This document shows, one piece after another, positions 37,954-50,430 of a DNA stretch of 64,000 nucleotides. The notes beneath the pieces were generated by a model, which was not told where the DNA came from, did no database searches, and was given only the letters and a program-made list of their open reading frames with translations. The number at the start of each line of letters is the position of its first letter. Position 1 is the stretch's first letter. The translations under genes and the position numbers were made by a program. This DNA is from Dysidea avara (lineage: Eukaryota > Porifera > Demospongiae > Dictyoceratida > Dysideidae): NCBI RefSeq assembly GCF_963678975.1, contig NC_089272.1, positions 27,901,280 to 27,965,279 of the forward strand, written 5' to 3'.

Positions 37954-38833
37954 ACACTTTACTGTTGATAAAAACTATATTAGATGATTTAGCATTGCCA
38001 AGTGAATGTGAAGTGTGATAATAATAATATAGTACACATGTATTGCACAAATCCATCAGTACAGTTTTGTTAATAGTTATCAAAACTTTAATTTTGTTTT
38101 GCAGATCAATGTAGAACACATTATGAATACTTTTGATGAAGCAAAATGTTTGTTTGTAAGTAAAGTTTTGTATGTACATGTTGCTATCTACCATATTATA
38201 ACTACCATGATGGTAATAAATTATCACCAATCCATTGGTGACAGCTATAGGATTAAAGTGCAATTGTAAATTTACCATGGTAACAACAACATTATTCAAC
38301 TCAGACCTCATCATTGTGTTAATAATAACTAATCCATCAATTCCAATATCAACAATCATTGACACATTCGTAACAATTGCTGATATACAGTAGTGAATGT
38401 TTAGTGCTGCATCACGATAAAGAATGGAACTATTATCATATATTTTATTAAGATGAATTTTATTTGCAATTAGCACAGGGTAGTAATTTTTACCGCACTC
38501 AACTATTTCTATATTTTCTACAACAATCTTAGTGACATTTATTATGGCTATACCAACTGATGAGTTGGAACATTTGAATATGCTGTGGTTTTTCCAATTA
38601 TTGAAATATTTCTCACATTATTTAAAAGAAAATCTTCTTTAATCTCATAGCGCCATGGCAAGAATATCAGCTGGGTATTAGAAGTGAAACACATTTCACT
38701 ATTTCTAAGACATTGTGATAAGGTGATAGTGTTACTGTTGTTGGTAGAGTGATGATCATCAGGTGTGATGTAGAGTGTACGAGATGTTGCTTGTAGAGAT
38801 AGTGATGTTAATGTTGCCACTAGCAGGTGTATA
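37946..38833 (-). pseudogene. Multi-pass membrane protein copy 1, N-terminal part
   Basis: It begins at a splice acceptor (tttctacag, first exon base 38833, phase 2, the same as copy 2). It encodes the end of a hydrophobic leader (HLLVATLTSLSLQATS), then TLYITPDDHHSTNNSNTITL shared with copy 2, then the start of an Asn-glycosylated repetitive ectodomain of short beta-strand-like I/V-N-V-T runs, as in right-handed beta-helix proteins. A net 2-nt gain relative to copy 2 near 38589..38594 shifts the frame (stop at about 38548); the frame resumes to the transposon junction at 37946. The initiator exon upstream was not found. Confidence 0.78.
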
Positions 38834-38940
38834 CTGTAGAAATCAACAAGTACAAATGCATATCAAAAGACATGGTAGAATACTAAGAGTATCATGTTTC
38901 CATAAACCTGGTGAGTCACACTAGTGTTTCATTAATATTA

Positions 38941-39174
38941 CAGTGGAACCTCAGTTATCCAAACCCCTTGGAACCAGGGGTGTTCCATAAGTCCATATCT
39001 CCAAAACTATATATAAATAACCTTAATTTAGCATAAAGAACATTTTTTAAAGTTTCAGTATTATCAACTACCCTAATAGAACATCACTACTCTTAACTAA
39101 TAGAGTAGTCATTTCTGTAGTTTGGTTAACTGAGAATCCGGATAAGTGGGGTCCGAATAACTGAGGTTCCACTG
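38941..39174. mobile_element. TA-flanked MITE (pogo/Tc1-mariner-like ends)
   Basis: Ends cagtggaacctcagttatcc and, inverted, cagtggaacctcagttattc, with TA on both sides. Length 234 bp, no ORF. Its centre carries two CTAATAGAR-type motifs. It lies just upstream of multi-pass copy 1, probably in its first intron. Confidence 0.83.
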
Positions 39175-39639
39175 TAATACCATACCTGTTTCCCTGCCAA
39201 TACAAAAGTCCCTATTATGGCAGTGAAATTTAAATCCCTAACTTCACTGATATCATTGAAAAGTTGTAATTGTAATTTCATTGGCTAGAATTTGTGTGAG
39301 ATTACTATTGCTGTTACATAGCAATGATTAGTATGATGTGACTCAAAATTCTTATTTAATAAACATAGTCTTCATCAGAATTGGTAGTATCCTTGATAGT
39401 TGTCTAGACACCATTAATAGGGAAATATTTTGTGTGATATGCTATTTGCACATTGGTAACCACACTCTAACAACTGTTGCTTGGCAACCAAAGAACAGTT
39501 ATGGTATTAACATGGAATAGCATGGGTAGTAGTAAAATTTGGAATAAATGTCTCTTTTGTTGCATTGAATTTCCATTTTCAATGCAACAAGAGTAAATAA
39601 GATGAATGATGCAATGTGACTGCCCTCCACCATAGTCTG

Positions 39640-39959
39640 CAGGGGTGTACGGAGGGGTTTTCCAGGGGTTTCAGGAAACCCCTTTGGATTTTATACATTG
39701 CCTGGAACATTAAGAATTCAAACTTTAGGTTTCCAAAATCTGGAATTTGTCACGGAACAGGACACATTTAAAACTTTTATTTAGTTAAATAACAGTTTCT
39801 CACATGATAGCAACACATAGCTATAGACTTGTTCTGAATTAAGTGTTTGGTGAAAAGATCATACCCTAATGGAGCAGTCAGGCAATATAAACTACTCTAA
39901 TATAACAGTCACTTAGCTGTAGTGGAAACCCCTTTTCAAAATTCCTGTGTATGCCCCTG
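39640..39959. mobile_element. CAGGGG-ended MITE
   Basis: The left end caggggtgtacggaggggtt and the inverted right end caggggcatacacaggaatt share CAGGGGYRTAC and an AGGGGTTTCC segment. Non-coding, with two CTAATRGAGCAGTCA motifs inside. The duplication is unclear. Confidence 0.6.
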
Positions 39960-40180
39960 TTCTGCATATCATATTTGAGTCACATCATTACTGAACCAGC
40001 ATTTAAAATTTGTCTTCCTTCTTCTTGAGTTTTACAGTATCCAGAGATGCCAACCTCTCAACAATTTTAGGAGTGAGACCTCAACACTAGCAGCAATGTG
40101 GACTAGACTCAAGTGCAGCTCCAGGATTTTTGGTAGTGTAGACCAAAAGAAAAAACGAAGGTCACTGCATGCTCAAAGTA

Positions 40181-40518
40181 CAGTGGCGGATGCAGGATGG
40201 GGCATTTGGGGCAAATGCCCCCCCCCCCCCCCCCCCCCTTTTAGAATTGCATACAAGATCGAGATACTCTAATAGAGCAGTCAATTACTCTAATAAAGCA
40301 GTCACAATGTTCGTGAGGCAGTGTAGCTTACCTATGAAGCTATAAATAGGATTTTATTTTACATAACAGACGTGATATAGTTGGTAAGGATAACTAGCTA
40401 TTATTGTCGTGACCTTTTTTTTTTTTGGTCTTCAACTGGTTTTCAGCAAGTTTTTTTGGTCTTCAACTGTTTTTCAGAAAGGTGCCCCCCCTCTTTCCAA
40501 ACTCTGGATTCGCCCCTG
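40181..40518. mobile_element. GGCGGATCC-family element with exchanged interior
   Basis: Ends cagtggcggatgcaggatgg and ...ctggattcgcccctg, with 5-bp duplication AAGTA (40176..40180, 40519..40523). The interior differs from the other copies: a C run (40219..40238), a paired CTCTAATAGAGCAGTCA motif and a poly-T/GGTCTTCAAC block. Confidence 0.78.
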
Positions 40519-40745
40519 AAGTACATAAATAAGCACAGGGCTGTCCAATGTTAAGCACAGGGCTAATTATGAAGCAGATCAGGCATGAGAAATCTGTGAG
40601 AATTAAGATGAAAGAGTGAGAAATAGAGGGTTAGGCATGAGAGCGTGAGATTACTAGCCAAAGAGTGAGACTCATGCCTAATGCGTGAGAGTTGGCATGT
40701 CTGAGTATCATCTTTGTTTTGCATGTGCGTATGCACATACACATG

Positions 40746-40872
40746 CACACACACACACACACACACATACACACACACACAAAGCAAAAGCAAGCCTTTG
40801 AATACTGTGAGTCAGCACAGGAAAATTCTACTGGGGCTGGACACACACACACACATACATATGTACGCACGC

Positions 40873-40934
<62 letters not shown>

Positions 40935-40963
40935 ACACACACACACATACATACACACACACC
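40746..40963 (+). repeat. (CA)n microsatellites
   Basis: Two CA tracts (about 40746..40782 and 40841..40963) with CATA and CG variants, separated by about 58 bp of unique sequence. Confidence 0.95.
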
Positions 40964-41041
40964 ATAACACAATGCAAACAGATTATCCAATTGCCTGAAA
41001 TACGTACTACTAAAAAGAAGCCAAATTTACCCAAATGTAAA

Positions 41042-41520
41042 ATTTGATACATATCCCCATTCAAAAACAGCTTGGCTGTACAAAAAGGCGTATCCATGAA
41101 AGTAAAAGTAACTGGTGATTTAAAGAGCTGATTGATATCTTCCAAGAATGAATGGTAATCCGAATATGCTTTGCAATCTTGCATTGGTCCTTTATCATTG
41201 AATTATGCAGTCTTGTTGCATTCTTAATCAGTTCATTTTAACTCTAATTTTTTTGCCACCTTATTCATTCAATACTTTGCACAGAGAAAAAGGAAGTCAA
41301 ATTACCAGCTAATTAGAGTTCATTAGGAATGCAGCAAGACTGCACAAGTCAATGATAAAGGATCAACCCAAGATTGTAAAACAGTCATAATCACCATTCA
41401 TGATCATTCTTGGCCATACCAGGTATCAGGTCTTATAGTCACCAATTACTTTACTTTGTGCCCTTTTTGTACAGCCAAGTTGTTTTGCATACGGATTTTA
41501 CTCATTTTTGAAAGTATCAG
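41042..41520. mobile_element. Inverted-repeat element with AACAGCTTGGCTGTACAAAA arms
   Basis: The left arm aacagcttggctgtacaaaa is inverted at 41463..41485. Outer parts (ccattcaaaaa, tttttgaaag) also pair. The interior has a tgcacaagtcaatgataaag block shared with the element nested at about 33550..34110. Confidence 0.65.
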
Positions 41521-42475
41521 ATAATGCCAAAGAGATACAATATAATAAATTTATTATGATGTTGTGACATGTGAACAGAGTACCAGTCAGACTTCATTAC
41601 TTGTGTAATTACAGTTCAATGAATTTATCTCATGAATTTAATTGGATAGGTCACTCCAATTAGTAATTATTCTTTGGTCCACTGCTTGCATTTGTTATAA
41701 GACGGTTAAATTTCAGAAATACATGGCAAAATTCCAACATTGGCAGCCAGATTATACTGTAGCAATACATACTGCATTGGGTTACAGCAAATATGCTAAA
41801 ATCTAACAATTCAGCACCATGATTAGTGTTTTACTAAAAAATCTGTAGAATATGCACAGTGTGGATGGTAAAAAACCTATTAAACTAATCGAGTAGTCAC
41901 TCCATTGTTACTGAATCTGCATCAAACGATTAATTTCATGAGCCAAGGGACATAATTATCAGTTGGAGTTACCACACATGAAACTCATAGATATTTTAAA
42001 CAATTAAATTAAGGCATACATTACTTTGCACACTGCAGCTGGCAGGAGATACAGTATCATTGCTTGGATAGTGGACACTTCATTGCTACAGCTAGGGTGT
42101 TCCACCTACAGCCTGTCAGTAACGTCATGGAAATATAGTTGTTGACATCATTATTTGCTATGAGCATTTAGCACCTCAAGGTAACCTCACCATAAATTAT
42201 AGATTACACAGTCATATCGTATCTTCTGTTGAATTTTACAAACATTTGGGATCACTCACTCTGCATAAACACAGTCATTCAATCTATTACTTATAAATCT
42301 AAACAGACACTAGCTTTGTTGAGAGAAAGAGCTACGTACTGTACCTGATAATGATAAAAGTACATTAGAGAAATACAAGGACATGCTGTTTGATGTGTTA
42401 AAAGGATTGTATGATTCCAGTGTTATAGAATGTTAAATTCCTTACAATTGAATCAATTTAGTTTACAATGGCGGA

Positions 42476-42940
42476 TCCAGGATGGAGCATTTGGGGCAAA
42501 TGCCTCCCCCACTTACCTTGTGGAGGTGTTAGCCATGCTTCTTCATAAAATAGCTACTAAACCTTATGTCAGCTTTGTCAGGCCATTGTCAACTCATGAA
42601 AATATGCAAATTTTACAACAAATTTACCTGAAATCAAAACGAATGAAAGTCAAACAAACTGTAAAATTGGCAACAGCACCTTCGTCAATATTAAGTGCCT
42701 CTAAAATAATTATCGTGTTACTGTTGTTTAAGACATTTAGAGCCTTTTAAACGGCTTTTATGACTTCACAACCATTTGAAAAGGCCAAAATGGCAAAATT
42801 CAACAGTGAAGCACTACTATGAGGTAATTATTTGCCGCTTCAAAAATGCAGCACTGAACTAGAGAATGTAGCTCTCCCCAACCACCTACAACTTACCCTA
42901 TTTGTGCCCCTCCCCTTGCCAGCTTCTGGACCCGCCCCTG
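42476..42940. mobile_element. GGCGGATCC-family element
   Basis: Left end caatggcggatccaggatgg, right end ...cttctggacccgcccctg. Perfect 5-bp duplication GTTTA at 42471..42475 and 42941..42945. Length 465 bp, non-coding. Confidence 0.83.
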
Positions 42941-43379
42941 GTTTAATCACGGTCTATATCATCTTAAACTCAGGACACCTATCTACCACCTGAATATAAT
43001 TATTTCAGAATTTCACTCTGAAGCATTGCAATGCTAAGCATTGGAAACTTATAGAAGTCTTTACCATGCCATATTGTTGAATGTACTTACAGTAAGTAGA
43101 ATCCTTCAAGCTAGCATTATGGAACTTCATAGTTAGCCTTGTATAATATTATCTGTGTATCACTATTACGGTTAAATAATAATTTTTAAAAAATGAACTT
43201 TTGACTACTAATATGTAGCTGTGGACGAAACAGTATAAGTTTTGTTACTTGTGGTAGTTACATGTAGCTTATGTTTAGTAGCTTGTGAGTATATTCCTTT
43301 TAATATTAGTGGTAACTAGCTAGTAACTAATATAAATTTGCTTTGTATGATACATTAAAATAAGGCAGTGGATGCAGAA

Positions 43380-43700
43380 CCGAAAGTTGGTTCAATAAGC
43401 CAGTACCGGCTATTAAAACAGACAGTAAACTTAGACAAAAAGGTCACTAAACAAAAAAAACAACACAAAACTCAGTCGGAGATCGAACCCTTTGCGTAGA
43501 CAAGCATGCTAACCACTATGCTACTGCTGCTAACTACCTACATTTCTATCTTATAAATGTTACTCAAGTAGTAGTCTCGGTATATAATAAGAAGATTGTA
43601 ACCTAAAGGTGAAGAAGAAACCAAAGCTGAACCCAACCCTAACAGTAGTACATTCCCTAAAGTCAAATGCTCGGGACAACTACTAGACACAAAAATAAAA
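43380..43700 (-). mobile_element. Repeat remnant resembling the 5-prime region of the transposase-bearing element
   Basis: The segments gaagaagaaaccaaagctga, tcaaatgctcggg and cagtaccggct recur in the same order as at 30620..30815. A tRNA-like segment is embedded in it. Confidence 0.55.
43470..43530 (-). repeat. tRNA-like segment (SINE head or tRNA pseudogene)
   Basis: On the - strand: an A-box-like TAGCATAGTGGTTAGCATGC, then a B-box GGGTTCGATCTCC 13 nt later. The spacing is too short for a complete anticodon arm and variable loop, and no acceptor stem pairs, so it is not a functional tRNA. Confidence 0.6.
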
Positions 43701-43857
43701 ACATTTCGGTTCAGTAACTACTTCCTAAAATAACACACCATAATATACCACTTTGACAACTGAGATCAAAGGAAACCACCGGGTTATATATCACATATTT
43801 CTCTGACCACAGGACGATATCTAGATATTTCCCTGTGGTTAGGGCTATATCATTATA

Positions 43858-44109
43858 TGTGACCGGGCCTGCAAAAATAGGGCATGTGGACACAAACTAC
43901 ATGCTGTCATAAAACAGGTTATATCTCAGTATTGCAATCGAATATCTGCATTCTGTAAGTTGCTTTATAAAGCCAATTAATTGAGTAATAAGTACTGAAA
44001 ATGTCATGGCTATAGCTTAATGGTATCAAAAGTTATGAGTCATGAAAGCTTGAACAAATTTGGCAAATTTTATGTGCCCACATGCCCTATATTCGCAGGC
44101 CCGGTCACA
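43858..44109. mobile_element. TGTGACC-type MITE, subfamily A
   Basis: 252 bp, begins tgtgaccgggcctgcaaaaa and ends cgcaggcccggtcaca, flanked by TA. Close to 12978..13228. It is inserted into an older hairpin (ggttagggctat / atagccctgacc). Confidence 0.88.
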
Positions 44110-44635
44110 TATAGCCCTGACCACAACTGCCTTTGATGCTGAGGTAGTTACAAAGCATCAGTTCCTTTTGATTATTTATATAGAGCTGCTTAAAGTTTTG
44201 CATTGTGGGTTTGAATTAGAGTTGCTTAAGGTTTTGCATTGTGGGTTTGAGTTAAACATGTTGGTTTAATTAGGGACATTGTTGTGAAGCAAAAAGAATT
44301 GAGTGAGTCAGCATTGCATAGCTCAGTTACTAAGCATCACTAAATAATCATATTTGCAATGTGGGGATTGTTTTTCTACAGAGTACATTTCAACTGCATG
44401 AAAAGATGCCTCAAACATTCACAGCCTATATGTCTAAGTGTTTATTTTAGCACCTTTGGTTATTTTATTCATCCACAAAGTGGTTATTTGGTTTAAAATG
44501 GTATCACTACAACCAGTGAAACCCAAAATCATTTCTTTTTTGCCCACAATTTAAACCCACAATCGATGTTTGCAAACCTCTGTATAAAAGTAATGTGGTG
44601 AATGCAGGTTTGTCTTCCTTCACCTATTAGGTGAG

Positions 44636-45022
44636 CATACCAGAGTTGGTATATATTACTTATACCATGGTCACTTGGAATTTGCCTGATATATATGCCC
44701 GTGCCCTCGGGCTTAGGCATATTTATCAGGCAAATTCCTCATGGCCATGGTATAACCAAGAGTACATAATATTTATATGGGAGAGAGTGTCTAACTTGAA
44801 TGCATTCACCAAACACCCTGGGTAAAGTAACAGCTCTGCCTTTTGTGAGAACAAAGGCTTTGCCCTCATCAACATAAATCAACACCAATCAAGAGTTCTC
44901 TATTTTCAGTGAAGCTGGTGATTTGATGAAAGGTGAACTTTGGTGAACTTTACCCAGGGTTTTTGTACAGGCAATACTGAGAGTTAGATACTCTCCCCAT
45001 ATAAATATTATGTACTCTTTGT
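44636..45022. mobile_element. Two adjacent hairpin elements
   Basis: The first (about 44667..44745) pairs accatggtcacttggaattt with its inverse around a short loop. The second (about 44760..45022) pairs gtacataatatttatatggg and accctgggtaaagt with inverse copies at 44935..45022. No coding content. Confidence 0.6.
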
Positions 45023-45543
45023 ATAACTATTAAATAATGTATTTGACTGCTTAAAATTAATACAACTAATATATTTTTAATAAAGGGAAAGCCAGCAGCA
45101 AATGTAACACTGCAGTATATCGGATGATTTGGTGACACTAGTTGCTTTTGTAGCAGCTGGCTCATCATGTTGAATACATAATTATTGATTATAACAATGA
45201 GAGAGAAACCATCATGTTGATGATTACAGTGTACCTGACTATGTTTATATGGTGAGTCCATGAATACACACAGCTGCAACAACAGACGGGTAAACCCCAT
45301 GAGCGGGTGTGGCAAGGAATAACAATGAAAATATAACAATAAACACAAAACATAACATGATGTGATGATGACAACAATCAAGATTCCTATGACCATTAAT
45401 TATGTCAGCATCCTAGACATGACCTCCTGACCACTCTGGACAATTTCTTGCCATAATATATATAGAGGAGAAGATAGATATATACTGCAGTGGCCATGTA
45501 AAAAAATCCTCCTGCAGCTCAATTTAGTCATGTTAATTGCTCA

Positions 45544-45928
45544 CAGAGCCACCCAGAGAAATTAAGGGACCCAGGGCAAAGAGTTAAAGTGGGGCCCCAG
45601 AGGCAAGGAGGTTTCCACTCTGAATCACAACTTCACCCAAGTTGTAAGTTGAAGACCAAAAAAAAAAAAAAAAGAAAGGTCATGACCTACTAACAATATA
45701 GCTATCCCTCACCAACCATATCTCTTTATCTATAACCTTGCTACACTGCTCCTCTGAAGAATACTGTGACTGCTCTATTAGAGTATTTAGATCTGACTGC
45801 TCTATTAGAGTATATCGATCTTTTAAACAGGTATTCAAGGGACCCTTCATGGGGCCTCCTGGGGCCCCTTTCAGGTTGAGGCCCGGAGAAAAATTTCCCA
45901 GTTCCCCCCCTCCCTGTGGGAGGCCCTG
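45544..45928. mobile_element. hAT-like MITE, 8-bp target duplication
   Basis: Left end cagagccacccagagaaatt, right end (inverted) cagggcctcccacaggg. The duplication ATTGCTCA lies at 45536..45543 and 45929..45936. Length 385 bp. The interior carries gttgaagacc plus a poly-A run and two tandem CTCTATTAGAG motifs. Confidence 0.83.
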
Positions 45929-45936
45929 ATTGCTCA

Positions 45937-48299
45937 CACAAAGTTAATACAGTTAAGTAGTGGCTGAACACTCTTAATTAATCATGTAAAAATAACCACA
46001 GTAGTGATACCGCATATTTATTGGGGTGTGCATGTTTTACTTTCTTGGCCATACAACACACTTACTGTGACCTAATATGGCAAAACAGTACCACTGATGT
46101 TCATACAGAATAGATTTTGAGATACATGACTTTAAGCAGCATAGCCAGGAGGGACAAAATGTATGATCTCAAAGTGTTCAGTGAATGCAGCCATTCCCAG
46201 CCAATAATAGTGTTAAACTACTTCAGTCCATAGCAATCTTAGCTATAAACATAATTTCAACTAACTTTTTTGTGGTGGTATTTGGAACCAAGCATGGGCA
46301 CGGTGTTGAGTAGATAATTGGTATCATGACAGAAAATTACAAGCAGGTCATATGGAGTCTCTAGCCTAAATTTAAAGGTAGGGTATAGTAAAAGTAAAAT
46401 GCATTTGAACAAGAGTGTCTATGTCTATAGCCTATAGTGTTTCTGATGTCATTTACTGAGGAGCATTAATTGGATGACCAGAAGACCTTATTAATAAATG
46501 ATGTACGTAGTTGCATGGGTATAGCTATATGAGTGCTCCTGATGATTAAATAGCCACAGAAGGGGCCTCTTCTGTAGCTAAAATGTACCATAAAACTTGT
46601 TCTATAATCTTCTCTTTTACTTTAGCAGCTGAAGTGGCTTTACAAGCAACTGTAAAGTAACAACTGGTTCTCTCCTCCTTTATAATAGCATTCCAGAACT
46701 TACAGTATAGGAATCGGTTTTCAACCACTTTTTCCATTTCATAATGCCGAGCATCCTCCTAAACTTAAACATGTTGACTTGGGATTACTATCCAACTGAA
46801 AGATGAGCTGGAGCAAAAAATCAAAAATAACCCTACCTTTGGTGAGAGCTGTGCATGGTTTTTTCACTCCTTGAACATTCTGTGTACAAGCCGCTTAATA
46901 TCAATTTGATATTATCATAAGTATGTACTTATAATTGATTCCTCTTGTTAAGATCAGAGTCGTCTGATTATGTGAGGCTATGACTGTAATTCTTCATATT
47001 ATATGGATGATTTCTCTAGTGCAGATGTATGTGCTTATACAATTTACTTTGTATATTGTTGAAGAAGTTCGTTAAGTCCTGAACTCAAGAAAGGTGCTTT
47101 TGTTTAGAGAATACTTTCCCCACAGTCTATCTGTTGTAGTTCCTTTATACATGTATACACTACATGGATCAGGTCAACACTTTTGCATGGATTTTTCTAC
47201 ATTCAGCATTTTATTGCCGTGATTCTCACCCTTTGCATTTAGATTTCATGTCAGTCCTTAGTTGGAAAATGATTGTATACAATAACACTAGTGCTTCCAT
47301 GCTTCCCATTCTCTATAATATAGCTAAAGCCTAGGTTTAGAGAAAAACACATTACCAAGGAAATTACTGTGACAGTTATCCTATAGAATCTACATTAACC
47401 TCCTGAGCACTATGTACATTGATTGCTAGCATACACACAGCTAGCAAGGAGCAGACTGCAGCCTGTAGGGAATTAGTTAGACTATCAGACAAGAAACTAG
47501 ATCACTTCAGTATTGCAATATATACCACTAACAAACAGAGGGATGCTCCAGTAAAACAACTGCAAGCCAGACAACAAGAAGTGCCACATTGGACTTTATG
47601 AAGTTGTCCTTATAACTACTGCACTTCTGGATGAGTAATTAAGGACCACAGCCTGGGAAATCCACTGCCAAGTAAAAATTGCTCCCATTGGCTCTACTGT
47701 ATACAGTGAAACCTTTATAGCTATTTAATGGACACATTGGGGCCAACAATTATTTTTATTGTTATTCCTTTTCAGAGGCATACAATTGTATTGATAAAGG
47801 ACTCTATGGGGTCTCAGAAACTGTCCTTTATAAGGAGGCTAAATGTACAGTGTCCTTTAAAATAATTTAAATAATTTAAAAACATTCAGCATAGCTAGAT
47901 GTTTGAAAAAGTTGATAGAAATAGCTGTAACATTGTAGTGTGCAAAAACATATTCTTTATGTTGCAGTAAAGAGAACAAAAGAAAATACCAGCCTAAGTC
48001 TCATTCATATACTGTATGAGCCAAAAGAAACAAACAGCCAAGATTAAAGAGAAGGTCAAAAATTTCACAGCAGGGAAGGTATGAAGTTGTTGGAATGATG
48101 TAGTGACTTCCTTACACTGTGAATAGATTGACAATATTATCTTCTCTTGGCAGCCAACATTGATTTCTAATAACCTTTTGATTATAGCTTTTTGAAGACT
48201 TCACCCCATTTCACCTTAGCTACCTTCACAGTAAAAAAAACAACTGTGTTTTGCATATTGTAAGGACTCATTGCTATTATACTATTAGTGCACATAATA
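45937..48299. other. Intergenic, no gene recognised
   Basis: AT-rich. A possible decayed CAGTGAAACC-ended MITE begins near 47708. Small open frames (for example around 46546 and 47419) lack features. Confidence 0.55.
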
Positions 48300-48785
48300 C
48301 AGGGGTAGATCCAGGAGTTGGAAAGGGGAGGGGCACAAACAACTAGGCTAAGTTGTAACTGGTTTTGGGAGAGCCAGATTCTCTAGTTCAGTGCTACATT
48401 TTTGGAGCAGCAAATAATCACCTCTTGGTAGTGTCTCACTGTTGATTTTTGCCATTTTTACCTTTTCAGATGGTTGTGAAGTCTTAAAAGCTCTTTAAAA
48501 GGCTCTGAATGTCTTAAACAACTGCAACACGATAATTATTTTAGAGGCGCTTAGTACTATGAAGGTGCTGGGTGACAATTTTACAGCTAGTTTGAGCTTG
48601 GTTCGCTTTGGTTTCAGGTGAATTTGTAATAAATGCTAGTAAAATGTGTGTATTTTCATGAGTTTCTTGGCCTGACAAAGTTTAGTAGCTATTTTAATCA
48701 GAAGTATGACTGGCCCCTCCACAAGGTGAGGAATGGAGGGAAGGGGGGCATTTGCCCCAAATGTCCCATCCTGGATCCGCCATCA
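48300..48785. mobile_element. GGCGGATCC-family element
   Basis: Full-length interior like 55060..55536, in the same orientation. Left end caggggtagatccaggagtt, right end ...catcctggatccgccat. The duplication has eroded. Confidence 0.75.
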
Positions 48786-50313
48786 TATTACTGTATGCAC
48801 CTTGTATATTGATTTATTTGCAAATATCATTATGTACAAACTAACACACTGTATACAAATATACTCACCTGGACATTGTGAACATGTTAATAGCACTATC
48901 TTCAGTTCTTACTCCACTTGTCATTTGCTATACATGTGTAAATTCAATCATATCGTAACTACGGTATCAGTATTTCTCTCTGGTAGAGTTAGCTAATAAA
49001 TTTATATTTACTAGTACTGTATGTTTACCATAAACTACTACATTTAGATGTGTCAGTATTTTAAGTAAATATAGGGCAAAATAGTTTCAAGAGGTACAGA
49101 ATTACGTACATATGTGTAGACCCTGAAACAGATACAAACCTTTAACCACATAGCTAAGTTCAACTATATATGCTCACACATAGAAGTAATGAAGTCCTTT
49201 GACTTGCTAACATGGCCAAACCTACCCAGTTGACCTGCACTGGGACACCTGTGCGGTACTTGTCAGTTAGCAAAGGTAGGGCTAACCCAAAGGAAGCTGT
49301 ACTGTGATACCCAGATGAAGATGTGGGTACCCAAAGTACCACCTGAACTTTCAACCTTTTATAAGACATGGATATTTGGCAGTTAGTCACACAGTCACAC
49401 TCTACAAACACCCAAAAGCACCTCATACGCTATAATAATACAAGCTAGTAGTCGACCGCTTTAGACCAGCCAATTATGCACTTTCTGCTATGCTGCAGTG
49501 TTCATAAATATTAAAGTATGGCCATAACTATGCTCAGTGTATATAGATATGTAGTAACATTATGCTTAACATTTTAAAGTTTTGAGTGTAAATTGCTTTC
49601 AAAGGCAGGGTGGCACTATATGTACTAGGTTATAAAATTTGCAAACTGGTTTGTGCATGCAAATTGAACAAATTGGTGGAAGGTACTTGGTTAATAACTA
49701 TCCTTGCATGTCAAGAGAATAAGTTTTCTGAAGAACCAAATTATTCTACTGTATTTAGCTATCATGCTATCATTATGCTTGATGCTTTAGGTACCTAGCA
49801 TCCCTATCAACCACTTATTTACACTCTATATAGTAGGATTGATAGCTTTAAAATGTACATGAAACTTTTTCAGTGAAGTTATTGCAATCAGTCATTGCAG
49901 TGTCAAAATTGATGCATATATTCAGTGCAACCTTATTAATACAGCCGTCATTAAATCTATTTAGAAAGTAAGTAAATTATAACTCTGTTTAAAAAACTTA
50001 CTTGACATTGATGTTGGCTTATTGAAGAGGAATCACTATCTACATCCACATGTGCAATGTTTACATACTTTCTTGAGTAAACAAGTCCCTTGAACTATGT
50101 TATTTAATGATAACATGTTAAATGCTCACTATAACTGATAACATAACTACGTATATGGCAGCTTACAATAGTCCAATAGACTAACAGCATGATAAGTATT
50201 GATTGCAATATCAATAGTATATTTTTATAAACCATATGTTGTACATAATCTGGTCCACCATCCACTACCACCAGAGCACCCACTACCTCCTCACTTTTAC
50301 CACCAATAATATA
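48786..50313. other. Intergenic, no gene recognised
   Basis: No repeat family or coding signal is identified. Confidence 0.5.
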
Positions 50314-50430
50314 AATGGGTAACTAATATAACCTTCAACTCAACCAATAACACTCACTAACTTGACAAGAGGTACTGTATGACATGCCATTATCATTGTA
50401 TCCAGTGTAGTGTTATTATGGTACAGCCAT
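50314..50430 (+). pseudogene. Relic of receptor membrane-proximal exon
   Basis: A stretch with caactcaaccaataacactc, actaacttgacaagaggtac aligns to exon 6 of receptor B (about 16468..16545). Stops and indels break the frame. It marks a third receptor copy. Confidence 0.7.

Noticed and set aside
40563-41184. Open frames of Cys-Val or His-Thr repeats near 40.7-41.0 kb
   Set aside because: Translation of CA microsatellites.
42327-42435. Coding-looking stretch (KSTLEKYKDMLFDVLKGLYD)
   Set aside because: Only about 36 codons, closed by a stop just upstream and by TAA downstream, without convincing splice sites. Possibly a relic, but not enough to annotate.
43470-43530. Functional tRNA gene
   Set aside because: A- and B-box motifs are present, but the anticodon arm and acceptor stem do not form.
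47419-47601. 60-codon open frame
   Set aside because: Non-ATG start, no features, intergenic repeat-rich setting.
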